The notes beneath the pieces were generated by a model. The model worked only from the letters and a program-made list of their open reading frames with translations. It was not told the origin of the DNA and searched no databases. Made by a program: the position numbers and the translations under genes. From assembly GCF_002099195.1 (NCBI RefSeq), contig NZ_NBYX01000004.1:186064-250063 (forward strand): 64,000 nucleotides of DNA, given 5' to 3'. This DNA is from Burkholderia puraquae (GTDB lineage Bacteria; Pseudomonadota; Gammaproteobacteria; Burkholderiales; Burkholderiaceae). Shown here one piece after another: positions 1 to 11,700 of the stretch (positions are counted from its first letter, which is position 1; each line of letters begins with the position of its first letter).

Positions 1-2
1 GC

Positions 3-539
3 GTGCCGGTCACGCAACTCGACTGGATGCGGCAGATCTTCCGGACGATCGGTGCGGTGACGGGGCGCGACGCGCGTGCGCAGGCGGTCGATGCGCAACT
101 CGATGCGGGAATCGCGCGCAATGCGGCGCGGCTCGCGGCCGCGGGCCGCAAGGGCGAGCGCATCGCGCTGCTGCAGGATCTCGGCTTGCCCGACCGCTAC
201 TGGGCCTATACGGGCAACAGCACGTCGGCGGGCCTCGCGCGGGCGCTCGGGCTCGACCCGTGGCCGAAGAAGCCGACGCGGGAAGGCACGCTGTACGTGA
301 CGTCGGCCGATTTGCTCAAGCAGCGCGAACTGGCCGTGCTGTTCGTGACCGCATCCGGAATGGAGGTGCCGCTGTCCGCGAAACTCGATTCGCCGGTGTG
401 GCGCTTCGTGCCTGCGATGCGGGAACACCGGATCGCGCTCGTCGAACGCAATATCTGGGGATTCGGCGGGCCGATGTCGGCGCTGAAACTGGCCGACGTG
501 ATGACCGATACGATGCTGAAGCTGCCGGCCGTGCGTTGA
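3..539 (+). CDS. orbB: Ferric-ornibactin periplasmic binding protein, C-terminal part
   Basis: This is the 3' end of a gene that begins before the window; the reading frame is open from the first bases. The 178 visible residues look like the C-terminal lobe of a FhuD/BtuF-type (helical-backbone) periplasmic siderophore-binding protein, with the usual late segments such as [12 protein letters not shown] and the closing helix. Such proteins carry a ferric siderophore from the outer-membrane receptor to an inner-membrane ABC importer. The assignment to orbB rests mainly on position: in Burkholderia the importer genes orbC-orbD-orbB precede orbE and orbI, as here. It converges with orbE across a shared terminator. 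The signal peptide and N-lobe are outside the window, so the start is not known. Confidence 0.8.
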   Translation: MPVTQLDWMRQIFRTIGAVTGRDARAQAVDAQLDAGIARNAARLAAAGRKGERIALLQDLGLPDRYWAYTGNSTSAGLARALGLDPWPKKPTREGTLYVTSADLLKQRELAVLFVTASGMEVPLSAKLDSPVWRFVPAMREHRIALVERNIWGFGGPMSALKLADVMTDTMLKLPAVR

Positions 540-662
540 GTGTGCGGCGGTCGAGCGGCGGACGATGCCGCTACGACGGCGGCAGGGCGTTGCGGTCGGC
601 CTGACTCGCGGTGAACCTTTCCACGATCGCGCCACGCGCCCGAGGCGGTGCCTTCCGAAACG

Positions 663-704
663 AAAATCGCCGACGCACTGTCATTGCAGCGCGTCGGCGA
701 TTTT
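663..704. terminator. Bidirectional rho-independent terminator between orbB and orbE
   Basis: A perfect 14-bp inverted repeat (663-676 with 691-704) encloses a 14-base loop. The left arm begins with AAAA and the right arm ends in a T run, so the hairpin can stop transcription from both sides. It lies exactly between the convergent 3' ends of orbB and orbE. Confidence 0.85.
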
Positions 705-721
705 TTCCATCGACTGCCGTG

Positions 722-2467
722 TTACGCGCTCAGCGCATCGACGCCATCCAGCGCGCGAGACCGCGCCGGCGTCGTGTCGCTGACGATGCGCCCGTTGTCG
801 AGCTTCAACAAACGGTCGGCGAGATCGAAATAGCGGTCGTCGTGCGTGATCACGATCACGGCCTTGCCGCGCGCACGCAGCTCGGGCAGCAGTTGCTCGT
901 AGAACACGGCCTTGAACGACGGATCCTGGTCGGCCGCCCATTCGTCGAACAGGTAGAACGGCCGGTCCTCCAGGTACGCGACGACGAGCGCGAGCCGCTT
1001 GCGCTGCCCGGTCGACAGCGCGCGGGTCGAGAACGCGCCGTCGACCACCTTCACCTTGTGATCGAGCGCGAGCTTCGCGACGAGCGCGTTCGCGCGCGCG
1101 TCGGCCTGTGCGCGGGACGGATCGTCAGGGTCGACGATGCCGAGCAGTGCATCGAACAGGTGGAAATCGTTGAACACCGCGCTGAAGCGCTGCCGGTACG
1201 CGGCGCGCTCGCGCCAGCCGATCGTGCGGCCGTCGACCTCGATCGTGCCTTCCTCAGGCTCGTAGAGCCCCGTCAGCACCTTCGCGAGCGTCGTCTTGCC
1301 GCTGCCGTTGCCGCCGACGATGAACACGAGCTCGCCCGGCTTGATCGTCAGGTCGATCGGCCCGATGCTGAACATCCGTTCGTCGCGTTCGTGGAAGTAC
1401 GCGTGCGTGACGCCGCGCAGCGTGACGGCGCCGGCCGGCGGCACGTCGGGTGCATCGGCCGCAGGCGGCACCGTGCGCAGCGCGCCGAATTCGGCCATCA
1501 CGCCTTCGATCCGCGTGAGCGACACGCGTGCCGCGTTGACCGTCGGCAGGTTGTTCAGCAGCCCGTCGAGCGGCACGAGCATGAACAGGAACACGACGAC
1601 GTAGCCGGCGGCCGTGGCCGGATCGGCATGCACGCCGAGCTGCGGCCAGAACGATGCGATACCGAGGAACACATAGAACAGGAAGATGATCCAGCCGACG
1701 CCGACCGCGTACGCGCTGAACGCGCGGCGGCGGTGGTCGCGCACTTCGCCGATCGCGGCGCCGAGCTGGCCGTCGACGAACTGACGCGCGCGTTCATCGT
1801 GCAGCTTCAGTTCCTTCGCGCCGGAAAACAGCGAGCCGAGATAGCCGAACAGGCGGTCCTGCGCCTGGCCGGCCGCTTCGAGCGATGCGATCGCGCGGCG
1901 GTCGCCGGTGTGATAGCCGAGCGAGCCGGCGAGGATCGCGGCCAGCGCCAGCAGGCACACGGGCCACGACAGCCAAGCGAGATAGCCGAGGCAGCCGAAC
2001 ACGATCGAGCCGTGCATGACGAGGTTCGGCAGCGCGAAGAACAGCATCGACACGTTGGTTGCGTCGTCGGTCAGCACCGACTGCACGGGCGCCGCGCCGA
2101 TCCGCTCGATGTCGCGCAGCTCGGCCGCGCCGACGCGCCGCGCGAGATGCACGCGCAGCCGCGCCATCGTGTCCTGCGACAGGCGGGCAAACAGCGTGCC
2201 CGACACGATTCGCGTGACGAGCGCGACCACCGCGCACAGCGCGAAGCGCCAGGCGAGCGACGCGTCGGCCGCGCCCGGCTGCGAGAGCGCGCGGTTCAGC
2301 GTCGCGACGAGCAGCACGCTCGCGACGCCGTTCAGCACGCACGCGGTGAGCGCCAGCGCGAGCGACGCGCGGCTTTCGCGCAACAGCGCGAGGATCAGGC
2401 GCGCCGCGGGGCGGGCGGGGGAAGCGTCGAGGGACGGCGGGGAAGAAGGCTCGTGGGCGGCTGTCAT
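722..2467 (-). CDS. orbE: Ornibactin ABC exporter (PvdE/SyrD-type cyclic peptide export family)
   Basis: A 581-residue half-transporter with an N-terminal six-helix membrane domain (about residues 25-310) followed by an ATPase domain. The ATPase shows Walker A GGNGSGKTT near residue 385, signature STGQRKRL near 482 and Walker B YLFDEWAAD near 505. The WAADQDP continuation is typical of PvdE, the exporter that moves a pyoverdine precursor into the periplasm. By analogy it moves ornibactin or its precursor out of the cytoplasm. ATG at 2467 is chosen over an in-frame TTG two codons upstream; neither has a strong ribosome site. It is transcribed away from orbI, from its own OrbS-type promoter. 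Confidence 0.9.
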   Translation of the reverse strand: MTAAHEPSSPPSLDASPARPAARLILALLRESRASLALALTACVLNGVASVLLVATLNRALSQPGAADASLAWRFALCAVVALVTRIVSGTLFARLSQDTMARLRVHLARRVGAAELRDIERIGAAPVQSVLTDDATNVSMLFFALPNLVMHGSIVFGCLGYLAWLSWPVCLLALAAILAGSLGYHTGDRRAIASLEAAGQAQDRLFGYLGSLFSGAKELKLHDERARQFVDGQLGAAIGEVRDHRRRAFSAYAVGVGWIIFLFYVFLGIASFWPQLGVHADPATAAGYVVVFLFMLVPLDGLLNNLPTVNAARVSLTRIEGVMAEFGALRTVPPAADAPDVPPAGAVTLRGVTHAYFHERDERMFSIGPIDLTIKPGELVFIVGGNGSGKTTLAKVLTGLYEPEEGTIEVDGRTIGWRERAAYRQRFSAVFNDFHLFDALLGIVDPDDPSRAQADARANALVAKLALDHKVKVVDGAFSTRALSTGQRKRLALVVAYLEDRPFYLFDEWAADQDPSFKAVFYEQLLPELRARGKAVIVITHDDRYFDLADRLLKLDNGRIVSDTTPARSRALDGVDALSA

Positions 2468-2571
2468 CGGCAACGTCGGTAAAGGGAAGGCAAGCGAAAA
2501 CGCGGAAACGGCAAAACTGGTGCGAAAGCGGCTGGCGAGGCGGGGCCTCGTTCCGGCTTTCCTTCCTGATA

Positions 2572-2596
2572 GACGAACGGGCCGCGCAAATATTTA
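2572..2596 (-). promoter_or_regulatory. Predicted OrbS-dependent promoter of orbE
   Basis: Read on the minus strand, a TAAATAT -35 element (2596-2590) is followed after 14 bases by CGTC at 2575-2572. This matches the TAAA.../CGTC pattern of iron-starvation ECF sigma factor promoters (PvdS, OrbS). Element type and spacing equal those of the orbI promoter on the other strand. It lies about 105 bases before the orbE ATG. Confidence 0.75.
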
Positions 2597-2644
2597 GCGG
2601 CCCGTTCAAAAAAAGCGGCCGCACGCGTTTTGAGCACAAAACGG

Positions 2645-2669
2645 TAAAAAATCGGCCGCGCCGTTCGTC
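2645..2669 (+). promoter_or_regulatory. Predicted OrbS-dependent promoter of the orbI operon
   Basis: TAAAAAA at 2645-2651, a 14-base spacer, and CGTC at 2666-2669. The bases around CGTC (CCGTTCGTC) are the same as in the divergent orbE promoter. It is placed about 70 bases before the preferred orbI ATG and likely drives the whole plus-strand operon under iron limitation. orbS itself is outside the window. Confidence 0.8.
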
Positions 2670-2739
2670 ACACCAGTGAAGCCGCCCCAAGCGGCCCCGA
2701 GACTTGGCCGAAGCGGCCGGACCGAAGGACTTCACGCAC

Positions 2740-5700
2740 ATGACGAGTTTCCCGACTGCGCTGCATCACCGAATCCGCGAACTGGCGCGCATCGCGCCTG
2801 ACGCACCCGCCATCGCGGCCCCTTTCCAGAATGGCTTGCGCCTGTCGCGCGGCGCGCTCGATGCGCGGGCGTCGCGGCTGGCCCGGCAACTGCGCGCGGC
2901 CGGCGTCGGTGCGGAAGTGCGGGTCGGCGTGTGCGTCGAGCGCTCGTGCGAACTGTTCGTCGCGCTGCTGGCCGTGCTGAAGGCGGGCGGTGTGTTCGTG
3001 CCGCTCGATCCGCGTCATCCGGCCGCACGCCTCGACTGGATCGTCCAGGATGCACGGTTGCGGCACGGGATCGTCGACGCGGCCGGCCGCGCGGCGCTCG
3101 GCAAGCCGTTCGAACACGCGTTCGACGCGGCAGCCGAAGCGGCGCACGGGCAGGAGATCGCCGCGGACGACGAAGCGGTGCCCGTTCATCCGCGTTCGGC
3201 CGCCTACATGATCTATACGTCGGGTTCGACCGGCACGCCGAAGGCCGTCGTCGTCGAACACGGGCCGCTCGCCGCGCACTGCGATGCGCTCGCGGCCGCG
3301 CTGCCGATCGAGGCCGGCGACCGCCTGCTGCATTTCGCATCGGTCAATTTCGATGCCGCGCACGAATGCTGGCTGGCACCGCTCGCGATTGGCGCGAGCA
3401 TCGTCGTGGCGCCGCCGCAGCCGTTCGCGCCGGATGCCGCGCATGCGCTGATGGCGAGTGAATCGGTCAACGTGGCCGCGTTCCCGCCCGCGTACCTGCG
3501 CGAATTCGCGGCGGTGGCCGCGCGCGATGGCGTGCCGCCGGCACTGCGCGTGCTCGCGTTCGGCGGCGAAGCGCTGCCGCAGCAGGCGTTCGAATTCGTG
3601 CGCCGCACGTTCCCGTCGGTACGCCTGATCAACGGTTACGGGCCGACCGAGGCCGTCATTTCGCCGATGCTGTGGCCGGTCGAGCCGGGTGAGACGCCCG
3701 TGCTGGCCGACGACGACGCGTATGCGTCGTTGCCGATCGGCCGTGTGATCGGCCCGCGCGTTGCGCGTGTCGACGGCGCCTCGGACGACGGCTCGGGCGA
3801 GTTGCTGCTCGGCGGCGTCTGCGTTGCACGCGGTTATCACGGCCGTCCGGCCTTGACGGCCGAACGCTTCATTCCCGATGCCGACGGCGAACCCGGCGCG
3901 CGCGTGTACCGCACCGGCGACCTCGCACGGCTGCGCGACGACGGCGCATTCGACTATCTCGGCCGCCTCGACGATCAGGTCCAGGTGCGCGGCGTGCGCG
4001 TGGAGCCCGCGGAAATCGCCGCGTGCCTGCGTTCGCATCCGGCCGTGGCCGACGCGGCCGTGGTTGCCGAAACCGGCAACGGGCCGACGCGGCTGATCGC
4101 GTGCGTCGCGCTGCGCGCGGCGGCCGACGATGTCGCGCTCAAAGCGCACGTGGCTGCGCAACTGCCGGCCGCATGGCAGCCGCACCGGTTCGTGCGTTGC
4201 GATGCACTGCCGTATACGCTGAACGGCAAGATCGACCGTGCCGCGCTGCGCGAGAAGATTGCCGCCACGCGTGACACCGCGCAAGGTAGCGGCGACGCAC
4301 CGCGCACGCCGACCGAACGGCAGCTCGCCGGCCTCTGGCAGGCACTGCTCGGCCTCGACGTCGCGCCGTCGCGCGATGACCGATTCTTTGCGCTGGGCGC
4401 GGATTCTCTCGCTGCGATGCAACTGCAGGCCGCGATCCGCGCCACAGTACGCGTGAACCTGCGGCTCGATACGCTGTTCGCCGATCCGTCGCTCTTCGAA
4501 CTGGCCGAGGCGGTCGATCATGCGGAACGCGAAACCGGCGAACCGCTGGCCGCGATTACCGTGCGCCGTGCGACTGCCGATGTGGCCGAGGCGGCCGCGC
4601 CGCACGTCGATCGTGCCGCATCGCTCGCGCAACAACGTTTCTGGGTGCTCGCACAAACGCGTGATGCGAGCGCTGCATATCACATCGCCGCGCACTGGAC
4701 GATCGACGGCACGCTCGATCGCGCTGCGCTGCAGCGCGCGCTCGATCACGTGATCGGCCGGCACGAGGCGTGGCGTACGACGCTCGTCGACAACGACGAC
4801 GGCGTGGTCATGCAGCGGATTCATGCGCATCTGCCGGTGTCGATCGTCGACGTCGACCTGCGCGACCAGCCGCCGGCTGCGCGCGACGCGCAAGCCGCGC
4901 GTCTCGCCGAGCGCGACGCGGCCGAACCGTTCGACCTCGCACGCGGCCCGCTGCTGCGCGCGACGCTGGTCGCACTCGCCGACGACCGTCACCGCCTGCT
5001 GTTGACCGCGCATCACGCGATCACCGACGGCTGGAGCTCGCGCTGTGCGTTCGACGAATTGTCGGCCGCCTATCGCGCATACGCCGAAGGCCGCGAACCG
5101 TCGCTGCCCGAACTGCCGATCCAGTACGCCGACTATGCAGACTGGCAGCGCGACATGCTGGCCGGCGGCGAAGGTGAACGTCAGCTCGACTACTGGCGCG
5201 GCGCGTTGCGTGACGTGCCGGGCCCGCTCGCGCTGCCGGTCGATCGTCAGCCGGGGGCGGTACGCACGCTGCAGGGCGCGCGCGTGTCGGTACGGCTGCC
5301 CGACGCGGTCGCGGCCGACGTGCGGCAACTCGCGCGCGACGCGCAGGCGACCGTCTTCACGATGCTGCTGGCCGCGCTCGATGCGTGGCTGGCGCGCCTG
5401 ACCGGCGCAACGGATGTCGTCGTCGCGGTGCCGGTCGCGCATCGCCAGCGCCCCGAAACGCGCGCGCTGCTGGGCCTTTTCCTGAATACGGTCGCGCTGC
5501 GCGTGCAAGTGGCGCCGACGCTGCCGTTCCGCGCGCTCGTCGATGCGGCGCGCACGGCTGCGCTCGACGCGGTCGCGCACCAGGACGTGCCGTTCGAGCG
5601 CGTCGTCGATGCGGTGAAGCCGCCGGTCAAGCGCGGCGACGAATGGCTGCGCGTGAAATTCGCGCAGCAGTTCGATGCTCGGCACGACAGCGTGCTGCCG

Positions 5701-8700
5701 GGCGCCACGGCGGTCGCGACGCCGGGGCCCGACCTCGCAGCGCGCTTCGACTTCGCCGTGGATTTCACCGACGATGCAAACGGCATCGAACTGGTCGCGG
5801 CCTATGCGACCGACTGCATCGACGCGGACACCGCGCGCGCGTGGCTCGACAGCTATGCGGCGCTCGTCGGCTCGGCTGCGCATGATCCGCACCAAACGAC
5901 GGCCATCCTGCCGTGTGACGCGTCGGCCGCGTCGCGCCAGCCGCGCGACGGCCGTGCGCTGCGCGTCGAACACGCCGACATCGTCGCCGCGTTCGCGCGG
6001 CAGGCGGCCGCGTATCCACATCGCGTCGCGCTCGCCGATGCGTCGGCATCGCTGACGTTCGCCGAACTCGACGACGCATCGAACCGCATCGCACGCGCGC
6101 TGACCCAGCGCGGCGTGGCCGCCGAAGCGTCCGTCATCGTCTGCGTCGAACGCTCGGCGCGCTTCGTCGTCGGCCTGCTCGGCGCGCTGAAGGCCGGCGC
6201 GCTCGCCGTGCTGCTCGATCCCGCCCAACCGGCCGCGCGACTGGCCGCGGCAGCGGCCGACTGCGGCGCGCGCTGGGCGCTCGTCGCGGAGTCGGCTGCA
6301 TGGCCGGCCGGTATCGACGCACAGCCGCTCGACGTCGACACGCTTGCGCAGGACGCGACGCTCGCGCACGCGGCCGGCGTGCGTATCGCACCGCACCCGG
6401 AACAGGGCGCGTACCTGATCTATACGTCGGGCTCGACCGGCACGCCGAAGGGCGTCGTCGTGTCGCACGGCGCACTGGCCGACTACGTGCAGGGGATGCT
6501 CGACGAACTCGCGTTCGCACCGGACGCGTCGTTTGCGATGGTATCGACCGTCGCGGCCGACCTCGGCCACACGACGCTGTTCGGCGCACTGTGCGCGGGC
6601 CGCACGCTGCACCTGCTGCCGGCCGCGTGCGCGTTCGATCCGGACCTGTTCGCCGACGAAATGCGCCGCCGCGACGTTGGGGTGCTGAAGATCGTGCCGA
6701 GCCACCTGCAGGCGCTGCTCGACGCGCGCGTACCGGCCGACGTGTTGCCGCGCCACGCGCTCGTGACGGGCGGCGAAACGCTCACGTGGGCGCTCGTCGC
6801 GCGCCTGGCCGCGCTTGCGCCCGCCTGCCGCGTGATCAACCACTACGGGCCGACCGAAGCGACGGTCGGCGCGATCGCCTGCGACACGGCGTCGATCGCC
6901 GCCGATGCGCGCGATCCCGCGAGCGGTGTGCCGCTCGGCCTGCCGCTGCCCAATGCGCGCGCACTCGTGCTCGACGCGTTCGGCGCGTGCGTGCCGGCCG
7001 GCGCGACGGGTGAGCTGTATCTGGGCGGGCCGGGTGTCGCGCGCGGCTACCTGGGCCGCCCGGCGCAGACCGCCGAGCGCTTCGTGCCCGATCCGTTCAC
7101 GCCCGGTGCACGGCTGTATCGCACGGGCGACCGCGTGCGGTTGCGCGCGGACGGCCGCCTCGCGTTCCTCGGCCGTATCGACGACCAGGTGAAAATTCGC
7201 GGCTACCGCGTTGAACCGGGCGAGGTGAGTGCGGCGGTGCGCGCTGCCGGCCCGGTTGCGCAGGCCGAAACGCTCGCGATCGAACACGACGGCCGCCTGC
7301 GGCTTGCGACGTTCGTCGTGATGCGCGACGGTGCGGCATTCGACGAGGCCGCCGTGCGCGCGGCGCTTGCCGCGAAACTGCCAGACTACATGGTGCCCGC
7401 GCAGTTCGTCGCGCTCGCGCGCCTGCCGGTGACCGCGAACGGCAAGATCGATCGCGCCGCGCTGCGCGAGCTGGCGGCCGCGCCGGTCGCGAGCGCGTCC
7501 GGGAACGCACCGCAGGGTGCGGTCGAAACGGTGCTCGCCGAAGTCTGGCAGGCCGTGCTGAAGGCGCCGCAGGTCGGCCGCGACGACAATTTCTTCGAAC
7601 TCGGCGGCGATTCGATCCTCGTGCTGCAGGTGATCGCCCGGGCGCGCAAGCGCGGCGTGCGCTTCACGCCGAAGCAACTGTTCGACGGCCCAACGATCGC
7701 CGAACTCGCACGCATCGCGAAGATGGAGGACGTGGCGGCTGGCGCTGCAACTGCCGCGCAGCCGGCGGTCGCGGCCGCTGCCGGCGCGCCGGCGACGGCA
7801 CGGGTCCTGACGCCCGCGCAGCAGCGCTTCTTCGCGCTCGATATCCCGCATCCGGGCCACTGGAACCAGTCGGTTGCGTTCGACGTGCGCGGGCCGTTCG
7901 ACGCCGATGCGTTCGCGCGCGCCTTCGACGCATTGCTGACGCACCACGATGCATTCCGCCAGCGCTTCGCTCGCGGTGCGGACGGCACGTGGCACGCCAG
8001 CGACGCCGCGAAGCCGTACGATGCGCTGCCGTTCGTCGAAGTCGCCGCCCGCGACGAAGCCGACGCGCTCGCGCGCTTCGACGCGTTGCAGTGCCGTCTC
8101 GACCTCGGGCGCGGGCCGCTTGCCTGCGCATGCGCGGCACGCTTGCCGGACGGTTCGACGCAGCTCTATCTCGCCATTCACCATGCGATCGTCGACGGCG
8201 TGTCGTGGCGCATCCTGCTCGACGACCTGGATACGGCCTACCGTGCCGCATGCGAACGCACGCCGGTCCGGCTGCCGCAGCCGGGCCTGCGCGCGGATGC
8301 ATGGGCGTCGCGACTCGCACGCGCGGCGACGGAACCGGCATCGCCGTTCGTGGCCGAAGCTGCGTACTGGGCCGGCATGGCGCAGGGCGGCGACGTCGTG
8401 CCCGATCATCCCGACGCAGCGGCGACGAACGCCGATGCGGCCGTCGTCGTGCAGACGATCGACGCGGCATTGACCCGCGCGGCGCTGACCGATGCGCATG
8501 CGGCCTATCGCACGCAGACGATCGAACTGCTGGGCGCGGCGCTCGCACTGGCACTGGCCGGCGCGAGCGGTGCCGCATCGTGCCGTGTCGAGCTGGAAGG
8601 GCATGGCCGCGAGGCGCTGTTCGACGATGCCGATGCCAGCCGCACGATCGGTTGGCTGACGAGCCATTACCCGGTGGTGCTGCCGGTCGCGGCCACTGCG

Positions 8701-11700
8701 CGCGACACGCTGTGCGCGGTCAAGGACACGCTGCGTGCGGTGCCGCACAAGGGGCTCGGCTTCGGCGTGCTCGCGCACCACGGCAATGCGGCCACGCGTG
8801 CGGCGCTGGCCGCCATGCCGCGCCCGCGCGTCACGTTCAACTATCTCGGTCAGTTCGACGCGCCGCGTGATGCGATGCTCGTGCCGCGTTTCGGCGGCAC
8901 CGGCGTCGAGCGCGACCGCCAAGGGCCGCTCGGCAATACGCTTGCGATCCACGCTTACCTCGACACGGATCGCGACGGCGCACGCACGCTGAAAGTGCAC
9001 TGGGTTTACGGCGCACCGCAATTCGAGCGCGCGACGATCGACGCATTCGCCGAACGCTTCGCGGCGGCGCTGCGCGAACTCGTCGAGGCGTGCGCGTCGC
9101 GCGTCGCGCATCGCGGCGGTGGCGCGACGCCGGGCGATTTCCCGCTCGCGCAGGCCGCCGGTCTTACGCAGGCCGCGATCGAACGCGCACCGCTCGACTG
9201 GCGGGCGATCGACGACGTGTATCCGCTGTCGCCGATGCAGCAGGGCATCCTGTTCCACGCGCTGTTCGCGCCCGGTCATGCCAGCTACGTAAACCAGCTC
9301 GTCGCGACCGCGACGGCGCTTGACGCCGACCGGCTCGCGGCCGCGTTCGAAGCGTCGATCGCGCGCCACGACATCCTGCGCACGAGCGTGATGCCGGACG
9401 AAGCCGCGCCGCTGCAGTGCGTGCATCGCCATGCGCGGATGCCGGTCGAGCAGCTCGACTGGCGCACGCGCGGCGCCACGCTCGATGCCGATTTCGACGC
9501 ATGGCTCGCAGCCGACCGCGCACGCGGTTTCGACTGGCGCGAGCCGCCGCTGATGCGCGTCGCGCTGATCCGCGTGACCGACGACGCATGGCGCGTCGTA
9601 TGGACGCGTCACCATGTGCTGCTCGATGGCTGGAGCACCGCGCGCCTGCTCGCGGACGTGCTGCGCGACTATCGCGATCCGGACGCGGTGTCGCCGTTCG
9701 CGAGCCGCCCGGCGCTGCGTTATCGCGACTTCATCGCATGGCTCGGCACGCGCGACCGCGACGCCGACGAACGCTTCTGGACCGAACGCCTCGCACGACT
9801 CGACGCACCGACGCTGATCGCGGAACGCCCGGCCGACCGTGCGGATGCCGAGATGGTCACGTGGCGCGCGACGCTCGATGCAGACATGACGACGCGTGTC
9901 GCGCAGACGGCGCGCGCACTGAAGCTGACCGTCAACACGCTGGTGCAGGGCGCATGGGCGCTCGCGCTGCAGCGGATGACGCACCAGCCGGCCGTCGCGT
10001 TCGGTGCGACGGTCGCCGGCCGTCCCGATGCACTGGCGGACGTCGACTCGGTGCTCGGCCTCTTCATCAACACGCTGCCGGTGATCACGGCGCCCGCGCC
10101 GCAGCAACGCGCGGCCGACTGGCTGCAAACGCTGCAACGCGACAACGCGGCCGCCGCCGAGCACGCGCACACGCCGCTCGCCGACATCCAGCGCTGGGCG
10201 CGCGGCGCGGGCGGCGCACTGTTCGACACGCTGGTGGTGTTCGAGAACTACCCGGTCGACGACACGGCGCGCGACGCCGATCCGCGCGCGCTGGCGTTGA
10301 GCGGCGTGCGCAGCATCGAAGCCACCGATTTCGCGCTGACGCTCGTGATCGAGAGCGGCGCCGAGCTGACGATCGACTACGGCTACGACACCGCGCGCGT
10401 CGATGCGCGGCAGGTCGAAACCTGGCACCGCGCGTTCGCATGTGCGCTCGATGCGCTGGCCTGCACGCCGGATGCGCTGCTCGGCGCGCTGTCGATCGCC
10501 GACGACGCCACCCGCGACGCACGGGTACGTGCGCAGGACACCGCACACACCTGGCCGAACGAACAACGACAGCCGCTGCACCTGCAATTCGCCGATGCCG
10601 CCCAGGCGACGCCCGACGCGATTGCGCTCGAATACGCGGACGTTCACGGCGGCGTGCATCGTGCGACCTATCGCGAACTCGACGTCGGCACGTCGCGGAT
10701 CGCTGCTGCGCTGCGCCGGCGCGGCGTGCAGCCCGACACGCCGGTCGCGTTGTGCGTCGAGCGCTCGTTCGACATGGTGATGGCGCTGGTCGGCGTGCTG
10801 AAGGCGGGTGCGGCCTACCTGCCGGTCGATCCCGACTATCCGGCCGAGCGCATCGCGTATCTGCTGCGCGACGCGCGGCCGGCCGTCGCGATTACGCAGG
10901 CCCATCTGCGCGAGCAGGTCGAGGCCGCGCTCGGCGAAGGTGCCGCAACGCAGCTGCTGACGGTTGCTGACCTGCTCGCCGATGAAACCGGAAACGACGC
11001 CGCCGGCGCGGCCGCCACGATCGACGATGCGCAGCTGGCCTACCTGATTTACACGTCCGGCTCGACCGGCAAGCCGAAGGGCGCCGGCAATACGCACGGC
11101 GCGCTTGCGAACCGGATCGCGTGGATGCAGCACGCATACCGGCTGACGCGCGACGACGTCGTGCTGCACAAGACACCGTTCGGTTTCGACGTGTCGGTGT
11201 GGGAATTCGTGTGGCCGCTGGCGATCGGCGCGAAGCTCGCGATCGCCGCGCCCGGCGACCATCGCGATCCGGCGCGTCTCGCGGCCGCGATCCATGGGCA
11301 CGGCGTGACGGTGCTGCACTTCGTGCCGTCGATGCTCGCCGCGTTCGCCGCGTATCTCGACGATTTCTCGGCCGCCGCACAGTGCGACAGCGTGCGCCTG
11401 ATCGTCGCGAGCGGCGAGGCGCTCGCACCCGAACTCGTTGCAAAGATGGCGCGGCTGCTGCCGAACGCGACGCTCGTGAACCTGTACGGGCCGACCGAGG
11501 CCGCGATCGACGTGTCGCACTGGACCTGCGGCCCAGACGACGCGAACGCGGTTGCGGTGCCGATCGGCCACCCGATCGCGAACCTGCAGATGCATGTGCT
11601 CGATGCCGCATGGCAGCCGGTGCCGGCCGGCGCGACCGGCGAACTGTATCTCGCGGGCGCGGGCCTCGCGCGCGGCTATCTCGGCCGGCCGGCGCTGACC

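Noticed and set aside
611-2482. A 623-codon plus-strand frame over orbE
   Set aside because: Arg/Ala/Glu-rich shadow without motifs; the minus strand encodes a full ABC exporter.
2704-2739. Upstream TTG start for orbI
   Set aside because: The ATG at 2740 has a GAAGGA site and gives the normal N-terminus; the extra 12 residues have no support.
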